A DNA stretch of 64,000 nt from Loigolactobacillus zhaoyuanensis (GTDB lineage Bacteria > Bacillota > Bacilli > Lactobacillales > Lactobacillaceae): the NCBI RefSeq assembly GCF_003946385.1, contig NZ_RHOE01000002.1:1-64000 (forward strand), written 5' to 3'. Of this stretch, positions 39,845 through 48,498 are shown piece by piece. Position 1 is the stretch's first letter. Every line of letters begins with the position of its first letter. Below the pieces are notes generated by a model. It was not told the origin of the DNA, searched no databases, and saw only the letters and a program-made list of their open reading frames with translations. Position numbers and translations under genes: made by a program.

Positions 39845-41092
39845 ATGCAAGCTATCAATGAAATTGGCCAGGCTGCGCAAAACGCCGCATTTACGATCGG
39901 CCAACTAGCAACACCAAAGAAAAATCAAGTGCTTACCGCAATGGCTGAAGCATTAGTTGTAGCAACGCCAACCATTTTAGCTGCTAATCAGCAGGATATG
40001 GCGGCGGCCGCTAATAATCAGGTACGTCAAGTTATGCGCGATCGGCTCCAGTTGGATGCTGAACGAATTGCTGATATGGCCGCTGGACTACGCCAAGTGG
40101 CGACACTGGCTGATCCAATTGGGATGATCGACAAAGGCTGGCAAACTGAAGCTGGTTTACAAATCACCCAGCAGCGCGTACCACTAGGCGTGATCGCCAT
40201 GATCTATGAAGCACGGCCCAACGTAACGGTGGACGCAGCGGCACTAACGTTTAAATCCGGTAATGCCGTGATTTTACGCGGTGGTAAGGAAGCACTACAG
40301 TCCAATATAGCCCTAGCAACCGTATTGCAGCAGGTATTGACTGAATTTGACTTGCCAGCCGCCGCCATTCAATTGATCACTGACACGTCCCATGAAACTG
40401 CGCAGGCCTTAATGCGCTTAAATGAGTACGTTGACGTTTTGATTCCGCGCGGTAGCGGCCAGTTTATTCAAACCGTAGTCCAAACGGCGACGGTCCCGGT
40501 GATCGAAACTGGTGCCGGCAATTGTCACGTATACGTTGACGCTGATGCTGATTTAGCGATGGCCCGCGATATTGTGGTCAATGCGAAAACCCAGCGGCCA
40601 GCAGTCTGCAATGCAATGGAAAAATTAGTGGTCCACCAGCAAGTTGCAGCCGAATTTTTACCACAATTGGCAGCGGCATTGACACCATATCAAGTCGAAT
40701 TACGTGGTGATGCGGCTGCACAAGCTATTTTACCAGCTATCAAATTGGCAACTGAAGCCGATTGGGGTACTGAATATAATGATTATATTTTGGCAATTAA
40801 AATAGTACCTGATATTGGGGCAGCTATTCGCCACATCAATCATTACAACACGCAACATTCAGAAGCAATCATCACCAATAACTATGCGCATAGTCAGCAA
40901 TTTACGAAACAAATTGATGCTGCAGTCGTTTATGTGAATGCGTCGACACGCTTCACTGATGGTTTTGAATTTGGTTTTGGGGCTGAGATCGGGATCAGTA
41001 CGCAAAAATTACATGCCCGTGGGCCAATGGGGTTAGCCGCACTGACGTCTACTAAGTATGTCGTGCTCGGTTCGGGTCAAGTTCGTCAATAA
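39845..41092 (+). CDS. proA: Gamma-glutamyl phosphate reductase
   Basis: ProA reduces glutamyl phosphate to glutamate semialdehyde, which cyclises towards proline. The 415-residue sequence has IYEARPNVTVDAAAL, ETGAGNCHVYVD and the catalytic cysteine in RPAVCNAMEKLVVH. AGAGGAGGAG lies just before the ATG. The bases before that (TTGGTGAAGTAGAGG, 39820-39834) resemble the header of the family B repeats. Confidence 0.95.
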   Translation: MQAINEIGQAAQNAAFTIGQLATPKKNQVLTAMAEALVVATPTILAANQQDMAAAANNQVRQVMRDRLQLDAERIADMAAGLRQVATLADPIGMIDKGWQTEAGLQITQQRVPLGVIAMIYEARPNVTVDAAALTFKSGNAVILRGGKEALQSNIALATVLQQVLTEFDLPAAAIQLITDTSHETAQALMRLNEYVDVLIPRGSGQFIQTVVQTATVPVIETGAGNCHVYVDADADLAMARDIVVNAKTQRPAVCNAMEKLVVHQQVAAEFLPQLAAALTPYQVELRGDAAAQAILPAIKLATEADWGTEYNDYILAIKIVPDIGAAIRHINHYNTQHSEAIITNNYAHSQQFTKQIDAAVVYVNASTRFTDGFEFGFGAEIGISTQKLHARGPMGLAALTSTKYVVLGSGQVRQ

Positions 41093-41102
41093 GGTAGTAT
41101 TC

Positions 41103-41132
41103 AAAAAGCCGCACTATCTGCGGCTTTTTTTT
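41103..41132 (+). terminator. Intrinsic terminator of proBA
   Basis: AAAAAGCCGCA and TGCGGCTTTTT form a tight stem followed by T residues. Confidence 0.88.
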
Positions 41133-41163
41133 CGTGCTTATACCAGAAAAATTTTGTTGCGCA

Positions 41164-41679
41164 TTACGAATCTTCTTCGGTAATATCGGCAAACTCAGCA
41201 CCAAGAAATTTAACCAATTTACGTGGATCAAGCCTCACTGAGCGACCAATTTTACCAGAAGAAACTAAAATTTCTGGCTGAATTTTAGCAGTAGTGCTGA
41301 AGTAGATCGGATAATTATATTTTTGATGGATACCGATCGGTGTATTAGCGCCGTGTTCGTAGCCGGTGGTGGCAACTAATTCTTTTAGTGGGATCAGGCC
41401 TACTTTGCGGTTACCAGTTATTTTGGCAAATTTTTTATAGCTGATTCGTTCATCAACGGGGACGACACCAACGATTGGCCCAGTTTTTTGGCCAGCCATG
41501 ACTAAAGTTTTATAGATCATGTGATCATCGACGTTAAGTTCACTTAGTTTTAATTGCCGCACGTCGCCATCTTGTTCGGTGGGGAATTCAAATTGGGTGT
41601 AAGCAATTTTTGCTTGGTCAAGAATTTTTTCGACTAAAGTTTTACTAAGTTGGTCATTTTTATCATGTTTCTTACTCAC
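41164..41679 (-). CDS. YbaK/EbsC-type aminoacyl-tRNA deacylase
   Basis: The protein probably hydrolyses mischarged tRNA, such as Cys-tRNA(Pro), in trans. With GTG at 41679 it has 171 residues. Typical blocks are KTLVMAGQKTGPIVGVVPVDERIS, GYEHGANTPIG and the C-terminal ILVSSGKIGRSVRLDPRKL. GGAAAGG lies upstream of the GTG; the frame continues six codons further but without a better site. It is convergent with proA. Confidence 0.88.
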   Translation of the reverse strand: MSKKHDKNDQLSKTLVEKILDQAKIAYTQFEFPTEQDGDVRQLKLSELNVDDHMIYKTLVMAGQKTGPIVGVVPVDERISYKKFAKITGNRKVGLIPLKELVATTGYEHGANTPIGIHQKYNYPIYFSTTAKIQPEILVSSGKIGRSVRLDPRKLVKFLGAEFADITEEDS

Positions 41680-41811
41680 GTGTAGGATCCTTTCCAAATG
41701 AATTAATAAATTTAATATAGCATTTTAGTGGCCGAGATGCGAGTCGAGGGTAACGTTTAATGTTAAACTAGAAAGAGAACTTAACTGAAAAACAAGTAAT
41801 GGAGGCAGCCC

Positions 41812-42783
41812 ATGACGGATGCAGTAGCAGAAACAATTCGCCAGCTAGATCAGTTGCGCACAAAACTGAGCCGCGGCGAACTTTATCAGCGCTTACCCCA
41901 AGAAGTTGGCGAATTAATTGATCAATTACCACATGAAAAAAGAACACCGATCGTTGTACCAACAGATGATGAAGCAGCATTGGTGCGGATCAAAGCCTTA
42001 CGTACTAAAATTAAGCAAAAAAAAATAACGGCGATCAGTGATGCTGAAATTGATTTTTTACTAGCACACTTAGCATCGACTGATCCAATGGTGCGCGATA
42101 AAGGGGTTTATTTTTTATTTAACGATATCCTGCAGGCGCGCTTGTTCACAGCTGACCAGATCAAGCAGATCTATCAACGTTTGCTTAGTCCAGAAATGCT
42201 ATATGGCCATATTTTGGAAACAAAAAGTAATGCCGTATTTTTACGTTCATTCAGTGTCATGATCTTATCTGGCGTTTTGTACGTGGATCGTTTGCACTAT
42301 CATGTTTTGCAACCCGCTGATTTGGAAGATGTTAGTTTGAAAATAGCCGCCTATATTGCCATGGAAGCTGATGGCCGTGGCTACATTGGCAACCGCGGTT
42401 GGGCGCATGCGTACAGTCACGTTGGTAATGTATTGGACGAGCTAACCGAAAGCGCAGCGCTGAATCGGGCCAATAAACTATTTTATCTGACGGTATTACT
42501 GGCGCGTTATCAGCGATTAGAAACGCCATTGATTTTTGGTGAGGATCATCGCTTAGCTTTGACCATCGCAAATTTAGTCAATAAAAATCAACTTTACGCT
42601 GATTATTTTTTACGACTATTACAATATTGGCAACGCGAATTAATGGAGATGCGACCACAGGAAAATGAAGGATTTTGGAATTGCTGGTATAATCGCAATC
42701 GTTTATTGCAGGCTTTGATCATTCGTGGCGATCTTCCACAGAAAATTCAAGACTTTTTAGTGCAGATCGTGGATGTATTCTGA
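41812..42783 (+). CDS. DUF2785 family protein
   Basis: A 323-residue mostly helical soluble protein. The C-terminal two thirds resemble DUF2785 (DPMVRDKGVYFLF, GRGYIGNRGWAHAYSHVGN, NCWYNRNRLLQALI). The function is not known. The first 80 residues are charged and less conserved-looking. ATG at 41812 follows GGAGGC. The next gene begins nine bases after the stop codon, so the two are probably co-transcribed. Confidence 0.75.
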   Translation: MTDAVAETIRQLDQLRTKLSRGELYQRLPQEVGELIDQLPHEKRTPIVVPTDDEAALVRIKALRTKIKQKKITAISDAEIDFLLAHLASTDPMVRDKGVYFLFNDILQARLFTADQIKQIYQRLLSPEMLYGHILETKSNAVFLRSFSVMILSGVLYVDRLHYHVLQPADLEDVSLKIAAYIAMEADGRGYIGNRGWAHAYSHVGNVLDELTESAALNRANKLFYLTVLLARYQRLETPLIFGEDHRLALTIANLVNKNQLYADYFLRLLQYWQRELMEMRPQENEGFWNCWYNRNRLLQALIIRGDLPQKIQDFLVQIVDVF

Positions 42784-42792
42784 TTTAGGGGA

Positions 42793-44175
42793 GTGATTGC
42801 GCTGCTGATCGTATTATTATTGCTCAACTTAAGCAGTTACTGGATCTACCATAAAAGCGGCGGTAACGCGAGCATACTACTGCTTTGGTTACTTTTCAGT
42901 TTGTTTATTAGCTATGCTTGGGTTGAACGGACGCAGGCCTTAACTTGGTGGCAACTGATTGGCCATAGTTTACGCGGTAGTCTATGGCTACCTTTTTCTG
43001 GGTTATTGAGTTTTAGTTTCTGGCGTTATAGTTGGCAGCCACCTAGTTTGCTACTCGATTATTTGATCAACCATCGCTGGCAAATTTTGCCGCTGCTACT
43101 GCTTGGCTATCTAGGTTTAGTCGCTTTGACGCTGCAAGGTGCAGTTGTTGGCCGCTTAAAAGTGATCGGTGGCTGGTTACTGTTACTTGTACTTTTAGCC
43201 GTTATTTTATTATTACTGCAGTGGGGTTGTGACCAACTTGGTGATCCGATTAAACGTAACAGCGCTCGCTTATTTTGGCTACTCTGGTTAAATGGCAAGT
43301 ATTTACTTTGGTTGGGATTGTTATCACATTTACGCCAGCAATCGCTGATAGTCGATTATCGCTGGGCTAGCGTCGGGCTCCTAGTCTTAGTTATTTTCGC
43401 TTGGCCGTTGAGTGGGGCTTTTATTGCTAAAGGCGCAACTCATCCGCAAATTATTGCTCATCGCGGTGTCGATGGTGGCGGGGTGCCCAATACGCTTAGC
43501 GCTTTGAAACTAACAACACCAGCCCAGCCTAGTTTAGTGGAAATTGATCTACGTTTAACGCAAGATCAACAATTTGTTGTCAGCCATGATGCGGATACGC
43601 ACCATTTAGCAAGGCAAAATCAGATCATCGCTCAAACCACACTCGCGCAACTACAGCAGTTAACGTTGACGGAAAACGGCCGGCAGGGGCACTATGCCAG
43701 TTTCAGTGATTATTTACAGACAGCTAAACAAGCGCAGCAGCCTTTATTGATCGAATTAAAAGCAGGTGCACATTTCCGTACACTGACGACTAAATTTGTT
43801 CAACAATATCGCGCTAAATTGCCAGCAACAACACAATTTCATAGCACTAATTTAGCAACGGTCAACTCATTGCGCCAGCAGGGATTGGCACCAGTTGGCT
43901 ATATTTTGCCGTTTACTTTAACTGGATTACCAGCGACAGCGGCTAATTTTTATAGCGTGGATTGGCGGACGCTCAATCCGTTAATCGTAGTCCAGGCGCA
44001 GCAGAAAGGCAAACCGCTTTATATATGGACGGTCGATCATAATTGGGTTCTGCAGGCTGTGCGCCATTTAAAGGTTGATGCTGTGATCACTGATCAAACT
44101 AGCAAGGTTCAGCGTCAGATGCAGCAAGCACCTGGTTATGTGGGCAATTTAATATTATTATTATTGAATTTTTAA
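42793..44175 (+). CDS. Membrane-bound glycerophosphodiester phosphodiesterase
   Basis: The first 215 or so residues hold about six hydrophobic segments. A GDPD domain follows with AHRGVDGGGVPNT, the metal-site EIDLRLTQDQQFVVSHD and the C-terminal YIWTVDH...VDAVITD. Such enzymes cleave glycerophosphodiesters from lipid or teichoic acid turnover. The predicted GTG start at 42793 is almost inside the GGGGAG site; a CTG at 42802 would be better spaced. The total length is 460 residues. Its membrane part resembles the fused form in other Lactobacillales. Confidence 0.8.
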   Translation: MIALLIVLLLLNLSSYWIYHKSGGNASILLLWLLFSLFISYAWVERTQALTWWQLIGHSLRGSLWLPFSGLLSFSFWRYSWQPPSLLLDYLINHRWQILPLLLLGYLGLVALTLQGAVVGRLKVIGGWLLLLVLLAVILLLLQWGCDQLGDPIKRNSARLFWLLWLNGKYLLWLGLLSHLRQQSLIVDYRWASVGLLVLVIFAWPLSGAFIAKGATHPQIIAHRGVDGGGVPNTLSALKLTTPAQPSLVEIDLRLTQDQQFVVSHDADTHHLARQNQIIAQTTLAQLQQLTLTENGRQGHYASFSDYLQTAKQAQQPLLIELKAGAHFRTLTTKFVQQYRAKLPATTQFHSTNLATVNSLRQQGLAPVGYILPFTLTGLPATAANFYSVDWRTLNPLIVVQAQQKGKPLYIWTVDHNWVLQAVRHLKVDAVITDQTSKVQRQMQQAPGYVGNLILLLLNF

Positions 44176-44215
44176 ACTGATTTTTGCGTATGTTAACTTT
44201 AGTAACCGAATAAAT

Positions 44216-44247
44216 ATCACTAATTTTTGTGCGCAAAAATTAGTGAT
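44216..44247 (+). promoter_or_regulatory. Perfect 14-bp inverted repeat before tag
   Basis: ATCACTAATTTTTG (44216-44229) and its exact complement (44234-44247) enclose TGCG. The repeat ends four bases before the AGGAGG of tag. There is no T run, so it is not a standard terminator. It may be a terminator remnant for the GDPD gene, an operator, or an RNA hairpin. Confidence 0.6.
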
Positions 44248-44261
44248 CTAGGAGGAAAATA

Positions 44262-44849
44262 ATGCTAGAGCAACAACGTTGTCCTTGGGCACAACCTAAA
44301 TTACGTGCTTATCATGATCAAGAATGGGCGGTACCGGTAACGACTGAGACCGACTTATTTCGTTTATTAGCGTTACAAGTTTGGCAATCAGGACTAAGTC
44401 AGACTATTCTACTGCGCAAACGGCCTGCCATTTGTGCTTGCTTTCATAATTTAGATCCAAATTGGCTGCGACAAACTGACGAAGCGACGTTATTGCAATA
44501 TTTGGATAGTCCAGCTTTGATCCGTAATCAGCGCAAATTAATTGCCATCCGTCGTAACGCTTTTGCCTTACAAACTATTCAGCAACAAGGTGATTCTTTA
44601 CAACATTTATTGTGGCAGCAGACGAAAGTAACTCATTTTACTACCGCCACAGAAATTCCCCGTTATGACGAGACTGCTGTACTAGTTGCAGCGCAATTAA
44701 AATCAGCTGGCTTTCAATTTATGGGGCCAACTAATTGTTATGCATTATTAGCAACGGCTGGCGTGATCAATTTACATTTAACCAGCTGTTGGCGCTATCC
44801 GTTGATCAATGAGGCACAAAGCGTGGCTAAACGGTCACTCGTTTTCTAG
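44262..44849 (+). CDS. tag: DNA-3-methyladenine glycosylase I
   Basis: Tag removes 3-methyladenine from alkylated DNA. The 195-residue sequence has the family start RCPWAQ, with H18 in AYHDQEW, and the C-terminal LHLTSCWRY. Together these give the Cys-His-His-Cys zinc site of TAG enzymes (C7, H18, a histidine and a cysteine near the end). AGGAGG precedes the ATG. Its 3' end overlaps the convergent ppk2 gene by 15 bases. Confidence 0.9.
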   Translation: MLEQQRCPWAQPKLRAYHDQEWAVPVTTETDLFRLLALQVWQSGLSQTILLRKRPAICACFHNLDPNWLRQTDEATLLQYLDSPALIRNQRKLIAIRRNAFALQTIQQQGDSLQHLLWQQTKVTHFTTATEIPRYDETAVLVAAQLKSAGFQFMGPTNCYALLATAGVINLHLTSCWRYPLINEAQSVAKRSLVF

Positions 44850-45719
44850 TTGATGTAGAATTTGCTGTAATTCTTGGCGGCGCGCGGCACTGGTTTGCGG
44901 GTAGGCCAAAGGCAATTGCTGTAGTTGCTGATTAATGATCTGGGAAACAATTAAGCGTGAAGACCACTTGTCGTCAGCCGGGATAATGTGCCAAGGGTTT
45001 TGGTTGGTCGCTGTATGTTGTAAAACATCGGCATACACGCGCTGATACTTTGGCCAATAAGCTGCTTCGCAAATATCAGCTTCAGAGAATTTCCAGTTTT
45101 TATCGGGCAATTCGATTCGGCGGGCAAAGCGGTTTTTTTGTTCTGGTTGTGATAAGTGGAGAAAGAATTTTAAAACTTTATAGCCGCAATGAGCAGCATA
45201 ATTTTCAAAGTGCCGTAGATCCTGATAACGCGTGCTGAAAAAATCGGTTGGAATATCAGCTAGCTGGTCGATACCAGGTAAGTTTTCGCGCAATAAAATC
45301 TCAGGATGAACTTGGGTAATCAGCACATCTTCGTAGTAAGAACGATTAAAAACACCAATTTGACCGCGCCGCGGAAAGACTTGATGGACGCGCCATAAAA
45401 AATCGTGAGCTAGATCTTGTTGGGAGGGTGCTTTAAAGTTATTGACCACAATACCTTCCGGATTAACGCCACTAAGAATATGCCGAATCATACTGTCTTT
45501 ACCAGCGGCATCGAGGGCTTGAAAAATAATTAGAACTCCATAGCGGCTTTGGGCGTAAAGTTTATCTTGATAACTTGCGAGCTGTTTAATATTTTTGTCG
45601 ATGGCAGTTTTGATTTCACTGGTCGCAATTTTAAATGGCGGCAGCGTTGGCCATTTTGCTAGATCTAGCGTCTGGTTACCAGTATACACATACTGCTTTA
45701 AATCAATTGGTTGTGCCAT
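44835..45719 (-). CDS. Polyphosphate kinase 2 family protein
   Basis: PPK2 enzymes move phosphate between polyphosphate and nucleotides. The 294-residue protein has the Walker A FQALDAAGKDSMIRH, the lid-type region VFPRRGQIGVFNRSYYEDVL, and PDKNWKFSEADICEAAYW. These match the PPK2 class that uses AMP or ADP; which one cannot be told. ATG at 45719 follows AAGAAGG by eight bases; an ATG two codons earlier is too close. Confidence 0.9.
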   Translation of the reverse strand: MAQPIDLKQYVYTGNQTLDLAKWPTLPPFKIATSEIKTAIDKNIKQLASYQDKLYAQSRYGVLIIFQALDAAGKDSMIRHILSGVNPEGIVVNNFKAPSQQDLAHDFLWRVHQVFPRRGQIGVFNRSYYEDVLITQVHPEILLRENLPGIDQLADIPTDFFSTRYQDLRHFENYAAHCGYKVLKFFLHLSQPEQKNRFARRIELPDKNWKFSEADICEAAYWPKYQRVYADVLQHTATNQNPWHIIPADDKWSSRLIVSQIINQQLQQLPLAYPQTSAARRQELQQILHQLENE

Positions 45720-45764
45720 GATCATGCCTTCTTTTGTTTAAAAATTATATGGTTGAAGCCAAAT

Positions 45765-45803
45765 AAAAGAGTCAAGAACAGAATTGTTCTTGACTCTTTT
45801 AGA
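45765..45803 (-). terminator. Intrinsic terminator after usp
   Basis: AAAAGAGTCAAGAACA (45765-45780) and 45785-45800 pair perfectly over 16 bp with a 4-nt loop. On the minus strand the stem is followed by ATTT. Confidence 0.8.
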
Positions 45804-46304
45804 TTATTCGTTAACTTGAATATTTGCTTTTTTACCGACTTGGTTTAAGGCTGGTTTGTTATCCAGGTCAGTCCGTACAACTAAAACATCGCAGATTGCG
45901 GTCCGCGTGACATATTCAGTAACGGAACCGATCAGTAACCGTTCGACGGCATTTAAACCAGTGGCACCGATCATAATTAAATCAATGTCGTGCTCTTTAG
46001 GGACTTCTTTAGCGATAATGACTTTTGGTGCGCCATATTCAATGGCGTAGTTAACATTATCCAATCCATTTTTCTTAGCCGTTGCCACATATTGTTCCAT
46101 GGTCTTCTTAGCCGTATCAGTGACTTGTTCGACCATTGCTGAATCAAAGCTGGAAACATTCTGGAAGGCACGAGTATCAACAACGTGGATCAAGAATAAT
46201 TCACCATTATTCCGTTTGGCAACTTCAACGGCTTTTCGGAAAGCTAATTCTGCTTCGTATGAGCCATCGATAGCAACTAAAATATGTTTGTATTGTTGTA
46301 GCAT
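45804..46304 (-). CDS. Universal stress protein (UspA family)
   Basis: A 166-residue cytosolic protein with the Usp fold. It starts MLQQYKHILVAIDGS and carries the ATP-binding motif G-2x-G-9x-G-S in GATGLNAVERLLIGSV, so it probably binds ATP. Family members are induced under stress; the exact role here is unknown. ATG at 46304 follows GGGGTGATC. The C-terminal 20 residues are an extra polar tail. Confidence 0.9.
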   Translation of the reverse strand: MLQQYKHILVAIDGSYEAELAFRKAVEVAKRNNGELFLIHVVDTRAFQNVSSFDSAMVEQVTDTAKKTMEQYVATAKKNGLDNVNYAIEYGAPKVIIAKEVPKEHDIDLIMIGATGLNAVERLLIGSVTEYVTRTAICDVLVVRTDLDNKPALNQVGKKANIQVNE

Positions 46305-46382
46305 AATGATCACCCCAATTATTTTTTATCTCACCCTTATTGTACGTTATTTGAGGGTGTACTGTAAATGAAAGCGGCTAAA

Positions 46383-46655
46383 TTATATTTGATTCGCGAA
46401 ACTGACCGCAAAAACTGCCGCTAAAATACAGCCCATCAGTAAACAAACTAGCCAAAAAGTAACATTACTGGTGAGCATACTGATGCAAGTCAAGCCACCG
46501 ATAATGGCAAAATAATTGCGGTAGTTGGTTAAAAAGCTTTTAAGCTGCGGTTCTTTTTGCGGTTGATGATTTAAAAAACGCCCATTCAACTGGCGATGTA
46601 GATAATAGCTGATCCCGAATAAAACGAGTGCAAAAACCAGCATCATAATACGCAT
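46383..46655 (-). CDS. Small membrane protein of unknown function
   Basis: The 90-residue protein has an N-terminal hydrophobic helix (about residues 3-18), a polar middle (RQLNGRFLNHQPQKEPQL), and two closely spaced hydrophobic segments (about 48-62 and 66-86). I do not recognise a family. TAGGAG lies before the ATG. It lies between usp and the 6S RNA on the same strand. Confidence 0.7.
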   Translation of the reverse strand: MRIMMLVFALVLFGISYYLHRQLNGRFLNHQPQKEPQLKSFLTNYRNYFAIIGGLTCISMLTSNVTFWLVCLLMGCILAAVFAVSFANQI

Positions 46656-46741
46656 GTTTCTAGTCTCCTATTCCACAGTTAAATTTAGTCATAGCACAAA
46701 TCACCAAGCTGCGACATGGTTCCCATAAGAAAAATAAAAAA

Positions 46742-46955
46742 GACGACTCTTACGAATCGTCCCAGATGATCTGGTGGTGCCGTTGCAGTTCCGATTGTAT
46801 TGAACCCGCGATATAAGCAGGTGGGTTCAGCTGTTGACCCATGCTAGCGTCCTCATGAAAAGGCTGGCTTTGATGAGCGTAAGAAGCTGATCCCGTATTT
46901 TAATTACTTGATCGGTCAACACATTGTGGAAGAATACGAACACCTCAGAAAATCT
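46742..46955 (-). ncRNA. ssrS: 6S RNA
   Basis: On the minus strand the transcript would begin near 46955 and end in a hairpin with a T run near 46742, about 214 nt. The 5' part has TTTCTGAGGTGTTCG, close to the TCTGAGATGTTCG start of known 6S RNAs. The 3' part CACCACCAGA can pair with it to make the closing stem. Location beside rarA matches 6S RNA of other Firmicutes. 6S RNA mimics an open promoter and sequesters sigma-A RNA polymerase. Confidence 0.85.
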
Positions 46956-46961
46956 ATCTTT

Positions 46962-46990
46962 ATACTAGCATATGGATTATGATTGTGCAA
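46962..46990 (-). promoter_or_regulatory. Promoter of the 6S RNA
   Basis: On the minus strand TTGCAC (46990-46985), 17 nt, TAGTAT (46967-46962). Confidence 0.75.
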
Positions 46991-47011
46991 TTGATACGCT
47001 ACCAAGCCAGG

Positions 47012-48280
47012 TTAATGCCGCTGTGCATTGAGTAAGCGTTGATATTGATCAGCTAAAGCTTTTTCGTATTTACCGTTTTCTTTTGGTTGATAATAGGTGG
47101 CTTGTTTTAATCGATCAGGCAAGTATTGTTGTTTGACCCAATCATTGGGATAGTCATGCGGAAACTTATAGCCAACACCGCGCTGCAATTTAGCAGCACC
47201 TTTGTAATGAGCATCTCGTAATTGGCTAGGCACTTCACCCGCTTTGCCAGCACGAATGTCAGCTAGTGCGGCATCAATTGCCATCATCCCAGAATTAGAT
47301 TTGGGTGACAGGGCAAGGTCGATCACTGCATCGGTCAGCGGAATTCGCGCTTCCGGGAAGCCTAATTTTTCTGCAGCAGTGACTGCCGCCACTGTTCGTG
47401 CACAAGCTTGAGGATTACCTAAGCCAATATCTTCATAGGCGATCACCATTAAGCGTCGGGCAATGCTAGGCAAGTCACCAGCTTCGATCAGCCGCCCCAT
47501 ATAGTGGAGCGCCGCATTAACGTCGCTACCACGAATTGATTTTTGGAAGGCCGAGATCACATCGTAATGGGCGTCGCCGTTTTTATCGTTGCTAACGGCT
47601 TTACGTTGCACACATTCTTCAATGATCGGTAAATCGATCTTGATTTCGCCATCAGTTTTTGGTGTTGATCGTACTGCTAATTCTAATCCGTTCAACGCAC
47701 TACGCAAATCACCATTAGTGGCTTGGGTCAGAAAAGTCGCAGCAGTTTCAGCCAACACAACTGGCAATTGGCCAAGACCGCGCTCTTGATCACTTAATGC
47801 ACGGTCAACTGCTATTTTGATGTCCGTTTCGGCTAAAGGCTTGACTTCAAAAATTTGTGTTCGACTGCGGATGGCAGGATTAATGGAAATATACGGATTT
47901 TCCGTGGTGGCACCAATTAAAATGATACGACCACTTTCTAAATGGGGTAGCAGAAAGTCCTGTTTAGTTTTATCTAAGCGATGAATTTCATCTAATAATA
48001 AAATCACCGTGCCACTCATTTTGGCTTCTTCAGCGACGATTTGTAGATCTTTTTTACTATCGGTGGCGGCATTGAGCATCCGAAAGGCATAGTGCGTTGA
48101 ACCGGCGATCGCACTGGCAATACTGGTTTTGCCGGTGCCCGGTGGACCGTATAAAATCATCGATGATAGCATTTTGGCGTCAACCATCCGCCGAATGATT
48201 TTACCTGGACCAACTAAGTGTTGTTGGCCGACCACTTCGTCAATATTGGTTGGCCGCATCCGGTAAGCAAGTGGTTGCAT
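47012..48280 (-). CDS. rarA: Replication-associated recombination protein A (MgsA/RarA AAA ATPase)
   Basis: RarA acts at stalled replication forks. The 422-residue protein begins MQPLAYRMRPTNIDEVVGQQHL. It has Walker A GPPGTGKTSIASAI, Walker B VILLLDEIHR and sensor 1 IGATTENP. The C-terminal MgsA oligomerisation domain contains PQACARTVAAVTAAEKLGFPEARIPL. ATG at 48280 follows GGAGGAGG on the minus strand. Confidence 0.95.
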   Translation of the reverse strand: MQPLAYRMRPTNIDEVVGQQHLVGPGKIIRRMVDAKMLSSMILYGPPGTGKTSIASAIAGSTHYAFRMLNAATDSKKDLQIVAEEAKMSGTVILLLDEIHRLDKTKQDFLLPHLESGRIILIGATTENPYISINPAIRSRTQIFEVKPLAETDIKIAVDRALSDQERGLGQLPVVLAETAATFLTQATNGDLRSALNGLELAVRSTPKTDGEIKIDLPIIEECVQRKAVSNDKNGDAHYDVISAFQKSIRGSDVNAALHYMGRLIEAGDLPSIARRLMVIAYEDIGLGNPQACARTVAAVTAAEKLGFPEARIPLTDAVIDLALSPKSNSGMMAIDAALADIRAGKAGEVPSQLRDAHYKGAAKLQRGVGYKFPHDYPNDWVKQQYLPDRLKQATYYQPKENGKYEKALADQYQRLLNAQRH

Positions 48281-48498
48281 CAAAAATCCTCCTCCTTTAA
48301 TATTGGTGTCATTAAGTAACTAAAAAATACTAACAGAATATTATAGCACGCCAAAGAAATTTGGCTCAAATTCCGAGCTGTTAGTTGGCTTGATTTCTTG
48401 TATAATAAAAATTGAAGTTGGCGTGGCACTTAAATCACTTTACATCGTTTGAATCAGTAACAGTGGCGCTACGCTTTAAAAGAAAGTGAGCTGGATTT

